From Lonicera japonica (taxonomy: Eukaryota; Streptophyta; Magnoliopsida; Dipsacales; Caprifoliaceae), in NCBI GenBank assembly GCA_021464415.1, contig JAKCWG010000101.1:1-64000 (forward strand): 64,000 bases of DNA, given 5' to 3'. Of this stretch, positions 10,101 through 21,797 are shown in pieces (position 1 is the stretch's first letter; each line of letters opens with the position of its first letter). The translations under genes were made by a program, and so were the position numbers. Under the pieces are notes generated by a model that did not search any database, was not told the origin of the DNA, and worked only from the letters and a program-made list of their open reading frames with translations.

Positions 10101-12235
10101 ATGCCTATGTCCTTCTCTTGCTAACGCTTCACGATTTGTTCGAGGCCCGTAAGGGGGATACAACCCATCTTTGGTGGCTGCCTTATCTTCGTGATTTCAG
10201 CATTATGTTCGTTTACGACTGGGGTGGCTTTATATGATGCTATGGACCAGGTTTCTCGCTACTTAGCCCTGAACCTCAAGGGCTTTTCTTTGCTGTGGGA
10301 GGTATATATTTCTCGTCCCTTATCTGTGTTTTCGGTCTTTGCATTTTATCTGCTGATTGTTTTTAATGTTCTTTATATCTTCTTTTCAGAGTTGGTTCGT
10401 GGCTTATACCGTCTGGGTCGTGCCCAGGTGGATTTCCTCGTTGAGAACGAGGATCAGTTTCCCCTTCTTCGCCGATTTATTGCGGAAAACTACAGGGCTC
10501 CTTATGTATACCGGACTCGGGAGACCGGAGCTGCTGCCGTCCATGACCTGCTGGAGGAGCAGGTAAATATCTTAGTATTCTTTCTTTTCAAATAAATAAA
10601 TAGTAAAATAAAATATAAATAACTGAAATAAAATTTTGTTCTCTTTTTAGATTGAGTGGGCCCCTTGGGGTGATCTGGGTCTCCATTTTGGATACGGCCG
10701 TGCTCTGACCGCCTCGAGGACCAGGCGACTTATCAGAGATGAGTATGGCCTTCACTTCTATTTGGGTGAGAGGGTTGTTCGCCAACATACACCGGCCCAG
10801 TGGCCATGAGTTCCTTTGTTTCTGTCGATTCTTATGAGGCGGACGGGTGAGATTGACCCGATCACGGTGCAGGCGTTGGTCGATGGGTTCGGTTTTTAGA
10901 CGTTCACCAAGGAGGGAGATTATGTTGTCTTCGCTGCCCGTTACTTGATGAGGGAGCCGAAGGAGACTCGAGAACGGGTCTTCTACGAGAGATACCGGGC
11001 ATTGGGAGGCGATTCCAACTATATACGAGGTCAGACCCATTTGTCCAGGATGGTCCCCGGTCATCTACCGCCTGTCCCTGATCAGAGGGACAATATTCTT
11101 GACTCTGATGATGATGACCCTGAGGGTGAGAGGGGTGTACCTGCTGATACTGAGGGAGGTGATGGTGGGCCTGAGGGCGGTGATGACAAACCCGAGGGCG
11201 GTGAGGGAGGTGGGACAGCGGCGGTTCCTGAGTAGTCGCCTCAGACGACACCCATGGAGGAGTAGCGCGCTGAGGGTTTTAAGTTTCTGTCGGTATCTCC
11301 AGGGGTCATTTTTGATGCTGCTGAGGCTGCTGAGAGAGGGGGAGCAGCTTTGTCTGAGCAGTCCTGGGAGATTGAGGACTTCGGGGCCGATTATGAGCAG
11401 TTTGGGCGAACCCCTCCTGCTGCAGCGACCCCTCCTTCTAGCGGGGTCCCGCCTTTGAGAGCGACGGCCGTTGTGGATCCTCCGGGCGTCCGTACTTATG
11501 CTACTCTGACTCCGCTTCCGTCGACTGTTATGGGCCTTCCGGCTCGTTCTCCATGTCTCGGGGGTTCTTCTTCCTGGCCTCCCCTATTCTTGATTCGTGA
11601 GGAGGGTGGGTCCACTTCTGCGATGGTACCAGCAGGTCCATCTGTTCCTCTAATTGACATCCCACCCCTTCCTCGGGATATTACCTACGTTGGTGCCGGT
11701 CTTTGTCGCTATATCGTGCCCGAGTATCCTTTACCCGAGGATACTTTTGATTATCTGGGCGACCGCGTGGGTGACGAGGTATGTCCCTTCTTTTATGTAT
11801 TCTGTCGTTCTTTTATATCTGTTTATCTTAAAAGTGTGCTAATTCCCTCTCTTATGTCTTTTGCAGCGGGTGAGTGTTTGTGCAGCAGATCTGAGAGCTC
11901 TCCACGCCCAGTACCTCTATAACTGGAACCTCTTCCAGTTCGTTGGTTGAGACCCCACGGCATACATGCGCGATTACCAGAGGGCGATCGACGTATCTCT
12001 TCGGGTGGACAACCCTCTGTCCTCTTCTCGCGCTCGATCAGAGTCTCGGAGGAGCAATAGCCGGACTTCTAGGCGTTCACGATCCTCGGTGATTTGCCCT
12101 ACAGCTCCGGTTCAGTCGATTGGGCCTTCTCAGGCAGCAGTTCCTTCTCATCCGAATGTCCCAGTGATCGATCCTACTCCGGAGGAGGGTTCGGGTGACA
12201 GTGGGAGCGTGTCGAAGCGTGCCCGGATAGATTAG
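7192..12235 (+). pseudogene. Antisense gene X: five-exon plant-mobile-domain-like gene, broken
   Basis: Proposed exons are 7192-7437, 9650-10301, 10390-10562, 10651-11778 and 11867-12235; every intron has GT-AG ends, and exon 1 joins exon 2 in phase 0. Exon 1 begins MDPAQPDRLEG and is acidic. Exon 2 resembles the plant mobile domain (PMD): a block ending ACHWWDTTHTF, then WGEMTMIP in the same frame after a TAG at 9842-9844. Exon 4 has an acidic Gly/Asp/Glu-rich tract (about 11090-11230). Exon 5 ends in an Arg/Ser-rich, basic tail (VSKRARID). Further stops near 9889, 10097 and 11948 disable it. PMD proteins occur in plant transposons and in the heterochromatin-silencing MAIN/MAIL family; extra antisense ORFs are known in Tat elements. 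A nuclear regulatory role is inference. Confidence 0.68.
7560..9622. repeat. 68-bp minisatellite, about 30 copies, inside intron 1 of gene X
   Basis: A unit containing CACCAAAGTACCCTCAGG, AAAATTACATAATTTACC and TATAGCCCTATAACTCTCA repeats with a 67-68-bp period (for example starts at 9251 and 9319). It fills almost the whole intron between donor 7438 and acceptor 9649. Copies differ by scattered substitutions and small indels. There are no unique spacers, so it is not a CRISPR array. Confidence 0.95.
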
Positions 12236-12560
12236 CTTTTCTTTTTTGTATTTAGTTAGTTCAAACAGATACGTATTTATTTTTATACATTTAGATAGAG
12301 ATTTTAGTTTTGATAAATTGTTCTTTTATTGAATTTATGAAAAATCTTTATTTGTGCTAGTGATGTATATTTATTCCTTATCTGTGAAAGATATATTTAT
12401 ATGAATCAGTGATTTAGGTGCCATACCTTGTAGCGTGGTTGTACTTAGGGTTCCTGCAAAAGAACATAGTGAGAACAAGAATGCATTAAGAAGTAATTTT
12501 TTTGGCAAAAATGACTCCTATATGTGAGAAAGGCAAAAATAGGGATACAGGAAAGAGGAT
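12236..12560. other. Intergenic spacer between antisense genes X and Y
   Basis: An AT-rich 325-bp gap holds the likely 3' end of gene X and the upstream region of gene Y. No coding sequence is supported. Confidence 0.5.
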
Positions 12561-12638
12561 TGTCGCGCGACAATCCCTCCTGGATATGGGTTTGTCGCGC
12601 GACAAACAGGTACATGACCCTCTTTTTTGCTATAAATA
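12561..12638 (+). promoter_or_regulatory. Promoter of antisense gene Y with two palindromic sites
   Basis: Perfect TGTCGCGCGACA sites lie at 12561-12572 and 12593-12604 (32 bp apart), both extended to the 14-mer TTGTCGCGCGACAA. TATAAATA follows at 12631-12638. The first ATG downstream is at 12677, 39 bp after the TATA box, so the transcribed leader would be very short. Confidence 0.78.
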
Positions 12639-12676
12639 CACCCCTCTGCCTTCCTTCATCCCCACACCTTCTCAAA

Positions 12677-13933
12677 ATGTCTTTTTATCGTACAAATTAT
12701 GACTTTTCTTATGTTGAAGACCGAGATGCTTTGATAACATCTGAGAATGGCTTGAACTTTGGTGCATTTAGTCCTTTGGCAGGTTGGTGCCATCGTCCTG
12801 TAGATTTTTCCTTTTTGTTAGGCGCTTTGTATTTTTGGAGCCCTGCGGATCATCTTTTCCGTTTTGGGCTAGATGAGCTCTGCCCTACTTATGAGGAGTT
12901 TTCCTGGCTGTTGCGTTCTGATATTTGTCTCCAGATGGCTGTTCCCATAGAAGAGATCGGTCCTCGAGATATGCTGATTGCTCTGTTAGCCATTCCCCAA
13001 GTGGCTTGTGATGGTTTCATTATCGACGGGCTTCTTGATCTCCACAAAATGGTGAGGTTTTTCCATCGTTATAAGGATAGAGCTTCTTATAGCATGGGAC
13101 GTACTGTGGCGGCCTTGATCTGTCTTGTTTCTGATATGCTATTGGTGACAGGCTCTTCCCGTGTCGATCCGACTATCCTGAGTTTGATTTATCATGCTAG
13201 GAATGGGGAGTCCATAGTGCCTATCGTTCTTGCAGAGACTCTGAATGGCCTAGATGATCTCCAAAGGGGAGCCTCACCCTTCTTCAAGGGAAGCCCTCGT
13301 TTGCTATATATGTGGCTATTGGAGCGTTTCCGATCGGTGGGTTTCAACGGGGTTCGTCTTGACAACCCGACGCACTTTTTTTGTCATCCCCTCTTTAGTG
13401 CCTTGACCATGTCTTCCTCTGATTGGACGGTGTGATTTTTGGAGAATTATCGGGCTATTCGGTGGAATATTTCTTGGTGGAAGCTGAGGGCGATGGTGCT
13501 TAGTACCGGAGGGCAGAATTACGTTCGGCTCCGTGGGCTATGGTTTACTTATTTTTATCTCCCAGAATGTCTTCTTCGGCAGTTCAATGTTTCTCAGGAT
13601 ATTCCCCTCGGCCTGAACAACTTCTCTTCCGAGTCTGAGTTCGTGACCCAGCATGTTTCTTTATCAGTGGAGAGAATGTGGCGTGCTCGACTGAGTCGTC
13701 AGTTCAACTATGCCCGTTTTGGTATTTCCAGGCCCCTCTGGGCTGACATCATCCGTTCTCGTTGGGGGTCTCTGGAATGGGAGCTAATTGATGATCCCTT
13801 CCACATGGAGTGGTTTCGATTTATGAATTCTGAGCCCACAGAGGAGAGTATCATCTTTGCGTACCAAATCCTGGATGAGGCTCGAATTGACTTGGCCACT
13901 GAGGACCCTGCTTGGCCGACCCCTAGGGATTAG
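12677..13933 (+). pseudogene. Antisense gene Y: DUF7745/plant-mobile-like protein, one internal stop
   Basis: The start at 12677 (MSFYRTNYDF) is chosen because it is the first ATG after the TATA box. The frame runs 418 codons with one TGA at 13433-13435; sequence similarity to the family style continues on both sides. Visible blocks are LCPTYEEFSWLL (about 12882-12917), ALLAIPQ, a hydrophobic helix ALICLVSDMLLV (about 13114-13149), IVPIVLAETLNGLDDL, then LLYMWLLERF, and downstream W-rich segments (WWKLRAM, MEWFRF). This pattern recalls plant proteins annotated DUF7745 or 'aminotransferase-like, plant mobile domain', common near Tat/Ogre elements. Biochemical function is unknown. The gene ends about 220 bp from the convergent end of integrase. 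The premature TGA probably makes it inactive here. Confidence 0.66.
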
Positions 13934-14154
13934 GTTTTTTTGTATGCTGTATCTCCTTTGTAACTTTCGGTGTTCTGAACCACCTTAATAATATACGAGG
14001 GACTTGTTTTTTTGGGAAATAAATTTCTTTACAATGTTTAAACCGGGCCTGAAGTCACTTCTCAAGTTGCCTACGTTCCCCTTTTGATTTTTCATAAAAT
14101 ACAATTTTGAGTTGGGGCTCAGGTTTACGTAGTTCTTATCTATACATGTTACAT

Positions 14155-15290
14155 CTATTGGTAATACTTCTTCAATCGATCCATGTTGACTGGTGAATGC
14201 AGTAATTGTCCATCTAAGTCAGTGAGTATGGCGGCACCCCCTGTATCGATCTCTTTAACGATGTATGGCCCCGTCCACTTCTGCCCAAACTTTCCCCTTG
14301 GGTCCTTGGCTGGCTCTCGAATTTCTTTCAACACGATGTCGTTCTCATTAAGATCCTGAGTTTTTACTTTCTGGTTAAATGCCCGAGCAATTCTCTTCTG
14401 ATACCCTTGGTGGTGGTACGCGGCTCTCAGTCTCTTCTCATCTAGCAAGGCCGGCTCGTTATAACGTGCCTGGACCCACTCCAGCTCATTAACTTGATTC
14501 TCTAACATTACTCTGAGGGAGGGAACCTCTAATTCAATAAGAAGGACTGCTTCCATCCCGTATGTAAGGGAAAATGGGGTTGCCCCGATGGAGAGCCTCT
14601 TGGTGGTGCGGTATTCCCATAATGCATATGGTAATTTTTTCGGCCAGTCACGACAGGTGTCGGTCATCTTGCTTAGGATGTTCTTCAGATTCTTGTTGGC
14701 GGCCTCAACTGCCCCATTGGTTTGCGGTCTATATGGCGAAGATCTGTGTCAGGTAATACCATATTCCTCTATGACTGTATTATCATCTCCTTCAAAGTGA
14801 GTGCCGTTGTCCGAGATGATCTCGTGTGGGATCCCATACCGGCAGATGATATTCCGTCTGATGAATCGGGCAACTTTTCTGGCGTCAAGGGTTTGGAAAG
14901 ACTCGGCATCTACCCATTTGGTAAAGTAATCGATGGCCACTAGTATAAATTCATGGCCGTTGCTGGCTTTAGGCGAAATTTTTCCAATGATGTCGATTCC
15001 CCAGGTTGCGAAAGGACAAGGGGCCGTCATGTTGTACAATTCTTTTGAAGGAAGCTTCTGAGATTTAACGTAGATTTGACACTTGTGACAACGGCGTACG
15101 TGGTTAACACAGTCGTTCTGCAAGGTAGACCACTAATAACCTTGTCTTATGATTTTGTGGGCAAGTGTATAACCGCTCATATGGGGTCCACAATCGCCCC
15201 CATGTATCTGATCCATCACTTTGGCAGATTCTTCTTCAGTGAGACATTAGAGATGGGTCCCGTCGTAATTCCTCTTATATAACCTTCCGG
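14155..15290 (-). pseudogene. Tat-1 integrase, broken
   Basis: The minus strand carries the zinc-binding end (HVRRCHKCQIY, about 15090), then the catalytic core with WGIDIIGKI (first Asp) and IISDNGTHFEGDD (second Asp), in a segment ending with a stop at 14749. A second segment, 14155-14667, holds the core C-terminus (LPYALWEYRTT) and a C-terminal domain with GQKWTGPYIVKEI. Integrase inserts the DNA copy into the genome. At least one stop and a frame change separate the halves. It is the last minus-strand domain, and its end faces gene Y. Confidence 0.85.
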
Positions 15291-15381
15291 TACAAAGTAT
15301 GAACCTTAATGCTAATCTCCTGAGTGTGACTCGCGTTCTTTTGTTTGTTTGCTCGGGATACTGATGATTTTTCAACAGGTT

Positions 15382-16020
15382 CTAGATGTCATAAAACCAA
15401 GTGGTTGAGTCCCCATTTTTTTCATTTTCTACCTCAAGGGCCATACAGTGTGCTGGTCTTGATCTTCTTTGTACGGTAAGAGTTATTTCTTCCATCCCCT
15501 CCGGGATATCGATCATAGATGCCAGGGTTGCTAGTGCGTTAGCAAAACTGTTTTGTGACCTAGGGACATAGTAAAACTCCGAACGCTCAAATCTTTCGAC
15601 GACATCTTCTAGTCGGGCAAGGTAAGGGACTAACTTTTCATCTCTGATCTTCCATTCCTTCCGAACTTGGTGGACCACTAATGCTGAATCTCCGTACACT
15701 TGTATTCTCCTTATACCCTTTTGGCGTACGATCTCTAATCCGATTATACAGGCTTCATACTCAGCCATGTTGTTGGTGCAGAAGAAGTCCAGACGATATG
15801 ATACTGGGGAATGAGTTTGGTCTGGAGAGACTAACAGGATGCCTATTCCGTTCCCATTTCGGTTGGCGACCCCATCAAAGTATAATTTCCAGTCTTCATC
15901 GATCTCAACATTCATGATAGTTTCATCTGGGAATTCGACTTCTTCTAACATGTCCTCCAATATCGGATTGTGGGCTAGGTAGTCAGCTATGATCTTGCCT
16001 TTGACTGCCTTCTGGGTCAT
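15382..16020 (-). pseudogene. Tat-1 second (archaeal-type) RNase H
   Basis: A 212-codon frame has WKLYFDGVANRNGNGIGILL near its N-terminal third, then NNMAEYEACIIGLE, and VYGDSALVVHQVRKEW, the acidic residues of an RNase H fold. It lies between the normal RT-RNase H and the integrase. Such a second RNase H in this position is characteristic of Tat/Ogre-lineage retrotransposons and supports the lineage assignment. The frame itself is open, but its neighbours are not. Confidence 0.88.
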
Positions 16021-16053
16021 GTAGGTGATGTCAAATTCAGAGAGTAAAAATAA

Positions 16054-17190
16054 TCACTTTGCCATACGGTTCAAGAGAGCTGGTTTCTCGAAGAGGTATT
16101 TTAGTGGATCAATTCGTGATGCCAAAATGACCGAAAAAGCTAACATGTAATGCCGTAGTTTCTGTGTTACCCAGACGAGAGCGGTGCATGATTTTTCCAA
16201 TGACATGTAGTTTATCTCAAATGAGGACAGCTTCTTGTTAATGTAATAGATGGCCTGCTCTTTTCGTGTATCGGTCAGATGTTGGGCTAGCATGGCCCCT
16301 GCAGCCGAATCGATGACGGTTAGGTACAAAATTAGTGGCAGCCCGGTCTGTGGTGGGGCTAATACCGGGGGTTTGGAGAGGTAGTCTTTGATTATATCAA
16401 AAGCTTCTTGGCACTGATCGTCCCATTCTCCTGGTGAAGATTTCCTTAAGAGTTTGAAGATAGGTTCGCAAGTCTGAGTTAGCTGAGAGATGAACCTACT
16501 GATGTACTGTAAATTACCCAAAAATTCCCGGACTTCTTTCTCAGTGCGAGGCTCGGGCATTTCTCGAATAGCTCGAACCTTGTCAAGGTCGACCTCGATT
16601 CTTTTTTTCCTGATGACACAGCCTAGGAGTTTTCCCTTGGTTACCCTGAATACACATTTTTGCGGATTGAGTCTCATCTGGTACTGGCGGAGTCAGTCAA
16701 AAAAGGCTCGTAAGGCTGGTACATGGCCTTCCGTCTCCTTTGACTTGATTATCATATCGTCCACATATACTTCTACTTCTTTATGGATCATGTCGTGAAA
16801 AATAGCCGTAGCTTCCCTCTAATATGTTGCCCCGGCATTCTTCAGCCCGAATGGCATAACGGTGTAGCAATATGTTTCCCATGGCGTGATAAATGCCATT
16901 TTCTCTTGGTGATCTGGGTGCATCTTGATTTGATTATACCCGACAAAATCGTCCATGAACGACCTCAAGGCATGGTTGGCGGTATTATCTACTATCAAAT
17001 CAATGTTGGGTAATGGGAAATCATCTTTTGAGCAAGCTTTATTGAAATCTCGGTAATCTACACACATGCGAACCTTCCCATTTGCCATTGGAACGGGCAC
17101 AATGTTGGCTAACCATGAAGGGTATTCGATCACCCGCAAGAACCCCACACTCAGTTGTTTCATCACTTCTTTTTTTACTTTCAAAGACCA
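16054..17190 (-). pseudogene. Tat-1 reverse transcriptase and first RNase H, broken
   Basis: Minus-strand order: VKMCVDYRDFN-like fingers (here KVRMCVDYRDFNKAC, about 17050-17090), YTVMPFGLKNAGATY (about 16826-16870), catalytic YVDDMIIKS (about 16747-16773), thumb LGNLQYISRFI, then the RNase H segment YYINKKLSSFEINYMSLEK. A stop lies at 16819 and the YVDD piece is in an interrupted frame, so the copy is inactive. The enzyme makes cDNA from the element RNA. Confidence 0.88.
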
Positions 17191-17340
17191 TTATGGCGTG
17201 AACTTCCTTAATTTCTACTTGACGGGTCTAAACTCTGGCTTGGTGTGTATCTCGTGCATGACTATCTGGCTATTCAAACCTGACATATCAGTATAGGACC
17301 AGGCAAAGACATCCACGTACTCATTCAGAGTTTGTGTGAA

Positions 17341-18303
17341 TTACTCTCTTTCTGTCTCACTTAGACTTGCCCCAATACGGACCTCTTTCCTTTCCTCTTC
17401 TGTCCCGAGGTTAATCACAAGAGTATTTCCCTCCTCGTTTTGTATGCGCTGTTCCTCCCGTTCAGGGTGTTCATTTAATCTTTCTATTTCCATATAAGCA
17501 ATTACATAATCAAAATTAACAGGATACCGCAAAATAGAGTCTTCTTTATTAATAACAGTGCTTACAGGTATAAGTTTGAAAAGTAAATCTAGGAGAGACT
17601 CCTCCTTAGTCCTACCCTCGCTCTTATCTCTAACCCTTACAATTTCACTCTTTCCCCATTTTTCCTGGTAATCTAGATCAGCGTGTATTAAGTGTACGGG
17701 GTCGTCCCTTGGCTCATGATCCCCTAGAGCCATGACATCGAAGAGATCTCCGATCATTTCTTCCTTTTCATCATCCTTGTCTTCATTTTCTTTTCTCGGC
17801 CCGATCGTCAATTTGGTAGAGAAGCTGTGCAAAATATTTTCCTTGAGATAAAGGTGCTCTTCATAGAAGATTTCCCATCTTGGAAGGTTATCTCCATCGC
17901 TGTTTCTCCAAGGCTCCTGGAAGCCGCAAAAAGGGAAGTCCTCTCCTTCTTTGACAAAAAATTCGTTAAGGGAGCTAAAACTCGGATACTAATGTCTTCG
18001 ACCCCTTTTCTCTTGCTTGTCTTCTTCGGTGTGTTGGTACCCCAACCCTTCTCTTTCATGCCTCATTACTGGTTCTAAGGCCTGCAGTAATCCTAGCTGC
18101 CCCATTCTCAGACTGGCTCCAGGTAAGTATTTCATCATTCTCAGCATATTTGTGATCTTGGTGCTGAGACCGGGGATATTATTAGGGGGAAGATACTCGA
18201 TTCTCTGGGTGGTGAGGGCTTGCACTTGAGGCTCGTAAAAAAAGCCTCCCAGTTGTATACTTTGACTCCCGATGCCCAAGACATGTAATTCTAAATCCGC
18301 CAA
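17341..18303 (-). pseudogene. Tat-1 linker between protease and RT
   Basis: Two minus-strand frames (17341-17832 and 17989-18303) are rich in charged residues, mainly E, D, K and R, and show no catalytic motif. Tat/Ogre elements have a long region here that in some Ogres contains an intron; I did not find a clear intron. Confidence 0.5.
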
Positions 18304-18332
18304 GGTCCTTGAAGGATCTCCTTGGATGGTGA

Positions 18333-18767
18333 TTATCTTCCCTTCAATGGTATTTTGATCTTCTGGTGTAGGGAGGAGGGGAGTGCTCCTATGTCATGTA
18401 GACATGCTCTTCCCAACAGGAGGTTGAAACTAGAGGGGATGTTTATGATTTGAATGTTGGCTGGGAAATTTCTAGGACCAACAATGAGATCGAGCTTTAG
18501 AAAGCCCAGAACGGCCCTTCTAGTGTTGTCATAGGCCCTGACAATTACAGCTGATGGAGAAAGCTCTGAATCTAAGATACCCAGACATCTAGCGGTCTTT
18601 AAAGGGCATACATTTATGGTTGACCCGTTGTCAATGAGGACTTGTGGCAAAAAAATTTCTCGGGTCCGAACAGTAATATGGAGGGCCAGACTGTGTTTCT
18701 TCCCTAGTGGAGACAAGTCTTTATCTGAAAATGACAGACTTCTTTGGACTGTAAGCGACCCAATCAT
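18333..18767 (-). pseudogene. Tat-1 aspartic protease
   Basis: The frame contains VLIDNGSTINVCPL (active-site Asp, about 18605-18650) and SFNLLLGRACLHDIGALPSSLHQK, both typical of Tat proteases. DNGS in place of DTGS is common in this lineage. The protease cuts Gag-Pol. The frame starts at a plausible Met, but in the full element it would be read as part of the polyprotein; upstream frame 18777-19094 is the Pro/Ser-rich gag-protease linker. Confidence 0.82.
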
Positions 18768-19387
18768 GTTTGGCAGTTATTCTGGCGTGGAGTCTGGTGA
18801 TATAACGACCTCATCTAGGAGTTTGATGAAGGCGGTCCTGTGAGGTTTGGAGGCAACCAGGAGACCCCAAATGGTGATGTGTGCCTGGGTTTTCTTCAAC
18901 TGTTCCAATACTCGATCCTCTCCTATTTCCTTAAGAGGTGGTGATTTCTCGGTATCCATTGGTGGTGGCTGATATACCCTCCCTGAATGGGTAATTTGCT
19001 GTATCCAAAGGGAGGCTGGGTCTGATCCCTCTGAGGTTTCTGGTGATTCTGGTTCTGCCGACCAACTAAAAGTCTTGGAGGAGGTCTCTGTCATATAGAT
19101 TGTCTCCTTCAGAAGGCCTCGGGATTTCCATGGTTGTTTCTTCTTGTCCTGGGTCCATCATATCCTAGATTTTCCGGGATTGGTTTTGATTGCAAGTGGT
19201 TGTGAAATTCCCTGATTGGCATTTCCTAAACCCTGTCTGGGTAGGAAATTCATCTTAGCCATCCATTGGTAAATTATTGGATTGAGACCTGGTGCAACTT
19301 GAGCCCTTTCTGGCGGTACAACGGGTGACTTGTAGGCTGGGTCATCTCGAATGAGTCATACGGGATCAAACCCTTCTTCATCGGTGG

Positions 19388-20488
19388 TCAAGGTGTTAAT
19401 TCCCACAGGTGGAGCATGGTTGGGAAAGGGTTATTAGTAACATTGGGCCCTCCGGGTGCGGGAATGGTACCAGCCTCGATTAGGTCTTGTATACGATGGT
19501 GGAGATCCAAACAGCGTTCCGTGTCATGGCCCGCGGCTTGATGGTATGCACAATTCTCATTCATTCTCCAAGTGCTGGGAATAAGGTTTGGTGAGGGGCG
19601 TGGGTTGAGCAGAGTGATTAGTCTGGCCTTTCGGAGTAGTTCTAGACTTTTGACCAAGGTAGTGGGAAGGGTGTAGAAGTTCCTCCTTTTCTTGACCTCG
19701 GTGCTTGAAGAGTCTCCTTGTGCGGGCCAACTCATCGGAGGTGCTTGTTGTGGCTGTTGAAATGGGTTTTGTTAATATGGGTATGAGCTTATTTGGTTCA
19801 CAGCTAGAGTGGCCGTTTTTCTCCTAGTGTATGAGGCTTTCTTGGTATCGGTCTCTGCCTTCTTGGCCAACTCTTCTTCTACTTGTGATCCCATGCTTAA
19901 CAGGGCTCTGAAGTGTGGGAATACATGCTTTCCCATGCAACTCAATACGGCTGGAGTGAAATTCTTCTGTATGATCTCCAGCTGTTCTTCTTCATCGGGC
20001 TGTTTGGACATTTGGGAGGCCATTTCTCTCCACCGGGTGACAAAGTCGCTAAAGCTTTCCTTCTCGCCTTGCTTGGCCATTTCTAGGTGTTTGCGGGTAA
20101 TTTCCAAATCCTCGTTGGACCCGTATTTGGTCATGAACTATTTGACAATATCTCCCCAAGTCTTTGTATGGTGTCTCTCCAAATCAAAAAACCATCTCAG
20201 GGCGGTCCCCGTGAGAGTCATGTGAAAAGCTTGAGCCAACTCCGGCTCTCCACAACCGGACACTTGCATGGATCTGATGTAGGATTGAAGATGGGTTTTA
20301 GGGGGTGTGGTCCCTGTGAATTTGGTGATGGAAGGGAGCTTGAACCCCTGGGGTAATCTTGCTTCTGGGTAGAGGGAGAAGGCATTCATATCTGTAATTT
20401 CGTCTGGTCCTTTTATTAGAGAAATCCCCCTTTGTAGAACCTTCATCTGCTCTTTCAGTTTCTTCATTTCTTCACTTTCTCTTGACAC
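19388..20488 (-). pseudogene. Tat-1 gag, broken
   Basis: The upstream part (20138-20488) has a short coiled coil (MSRESEEMKKLKEQMK) and the retrotransposon-gag start through WFFDLE. A stop at 20135-20137 is followed in the same style by SFSDFVTRWREMASQM (about 20030-20075). The C-terminal part (19388-19735) has CAYHQAAGHDTERCLDLHHRIQDLI, the Tat-type histidine/cysteine motif. Gag forms the virus-like particle. An N-terminal piece without a clear domain lies at 20909-21136. Confidence 0.83.
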
Positions 20489-21778
20489 CTCGTCAGGCTG
20501 TTCCCGAGCTATAACCGATTCTGCATATACTGCCCAGAGTCAGTTGATGTATAGGTACTCATTAGCAGGGGCTACCTGAGCCGGGGGTGGAATAGGCCTT
20601 GGGGAAACTTGTGGCCATGGTTGGTACTGAAGCCCAAAACCTTGTTGGGGTTGGGGCCAAACGATGGGTGGCTTTTGTTGTTGATAGGTGGGGCTTGAAT
20701 TTAGGGCCCATTGATTCTGATTGTTGGGATCGGTCTGAACGGGACCGGCTATGATGGGGCCCGTTTGGGGTGGATTGGTTCCTTGGACTGGGGGAAGTAC
20801 TTATGATGACTACCCTTGATTCTGATCTCGATTCGGTGGTAGTCGTTCAAAGCCCGGTGGTGCGGTTCATTCGGCTGACAACTCTTCTACTCGAACTCGA
20901 GTACTCTGTTACTCGGTTGTGAGACTTGCTAGATTCTTGCTGACGGTCATAAGTAGACGATGCATTTCGACTAAGGTTGGCGGGACAGCTGATGCCTCGG
21001 CTAGGCTCTGATCCATTTCTTGATTCTCACGTCCGTTAGTCATTACGAATATGCTTGGTCTCACTAATCTTCCGGTATGATCTCGACCAGCCCAACCTTC
21101 CAGACTGTCGTTGTTCACGGCTGTAGATGAAACCACGTGGCGAAGATGAAGGAAGACTATGATGCGACTCGATTTTTGCCAAAAGAACCACTAAAGATCG
21201 CCGAGAAAAGACTCGGGTTTTAAAAAGGTGTTGTAAAGTAAGACGTAAGGTGGTACATCCCCTACGGCTGTTTGACAAGTGTTTTAGCTGACTCAATCTT
21301 ATATGCAGCGTATGTGTGTGAACGGTTAAGGCTTCAGGCTCCCTCCTATTTGGCAAGACCTCGCGATATACCCCAGGGGCGGGTAGGTGCAAGAGCCTTT
21401 TGATATACTTCCCGGGTACGTGAGTGTTCTTGTCACTCGATATACCTCGGGGGCGTACTTGGCCAAGGAGAGTGGAAGTAAATGCTTTTGGTTTATGTTG
21501 GCCCAAGCAAGCCAACTCCCTACTCACTTATAATACTTTCGAGGGTTTGGGGGCAAATTCACACTCGTAGAACCAATGCATGATTTGTGAAAGTGCATGC
21601 AAATTTCGAAATATTGGTTTCACAAATATCATTATCTTTATTACGTTTTTTTTGAAAACTTTCTATTTTTGGAAAAATGTTTATTCTCAATCAATTAACA
21701 TAAGTAGGGAAAGCAGTAAAAGCAAGTATTCAATAAATAAACAAAAAGTCCACATATAAGAGTCTAGTTTTCTACTAT
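20489..21778 (-). other. Tat-1 leader and gag N-terminal region
   Basis: This covers the untranslated leader after the PBS and a Pro/Gly/Gln-rich gag N-terminal segment around 20520-20880. A frame at 20909-21136 may hold the gag start, but its ATG cannot be fixed. A 163-codon open frame at 21036-21527 has no recognisable domain. Confidence 0.45.
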
Positions 21779-21796
21779 TCCCCAGCAGAGTCGCCA
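21779..21796 (-). other. Tat-1 primer binding site
   Basis: The minus strand reads TGGCGACTCTGCTGGGGA one base downstream of the 5' LTR. From memory it matches the 3' end of plant tRNA-Arg(ACG) at about 16 of 18 positions; tRNA-Arg is the known primer of Ogre-type elements. It fixes the orientation of Tat-1. Confidence 0.82.
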
Positions 21797-21797
21797 A

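Noticed and set aside
10588..11251. Minus-strand open frames opposite gene X exon 4
   Set aside because: They are the reverse of a Gly/Asp/Glu-rich exon and show His/Pro runs typical of antisense shadows.
17341..18303. An Ogre-type intron between protease and RT in Tat-1
   Set aside because: I could not find a convincing donor/acceptor pair that joins conserved frames.
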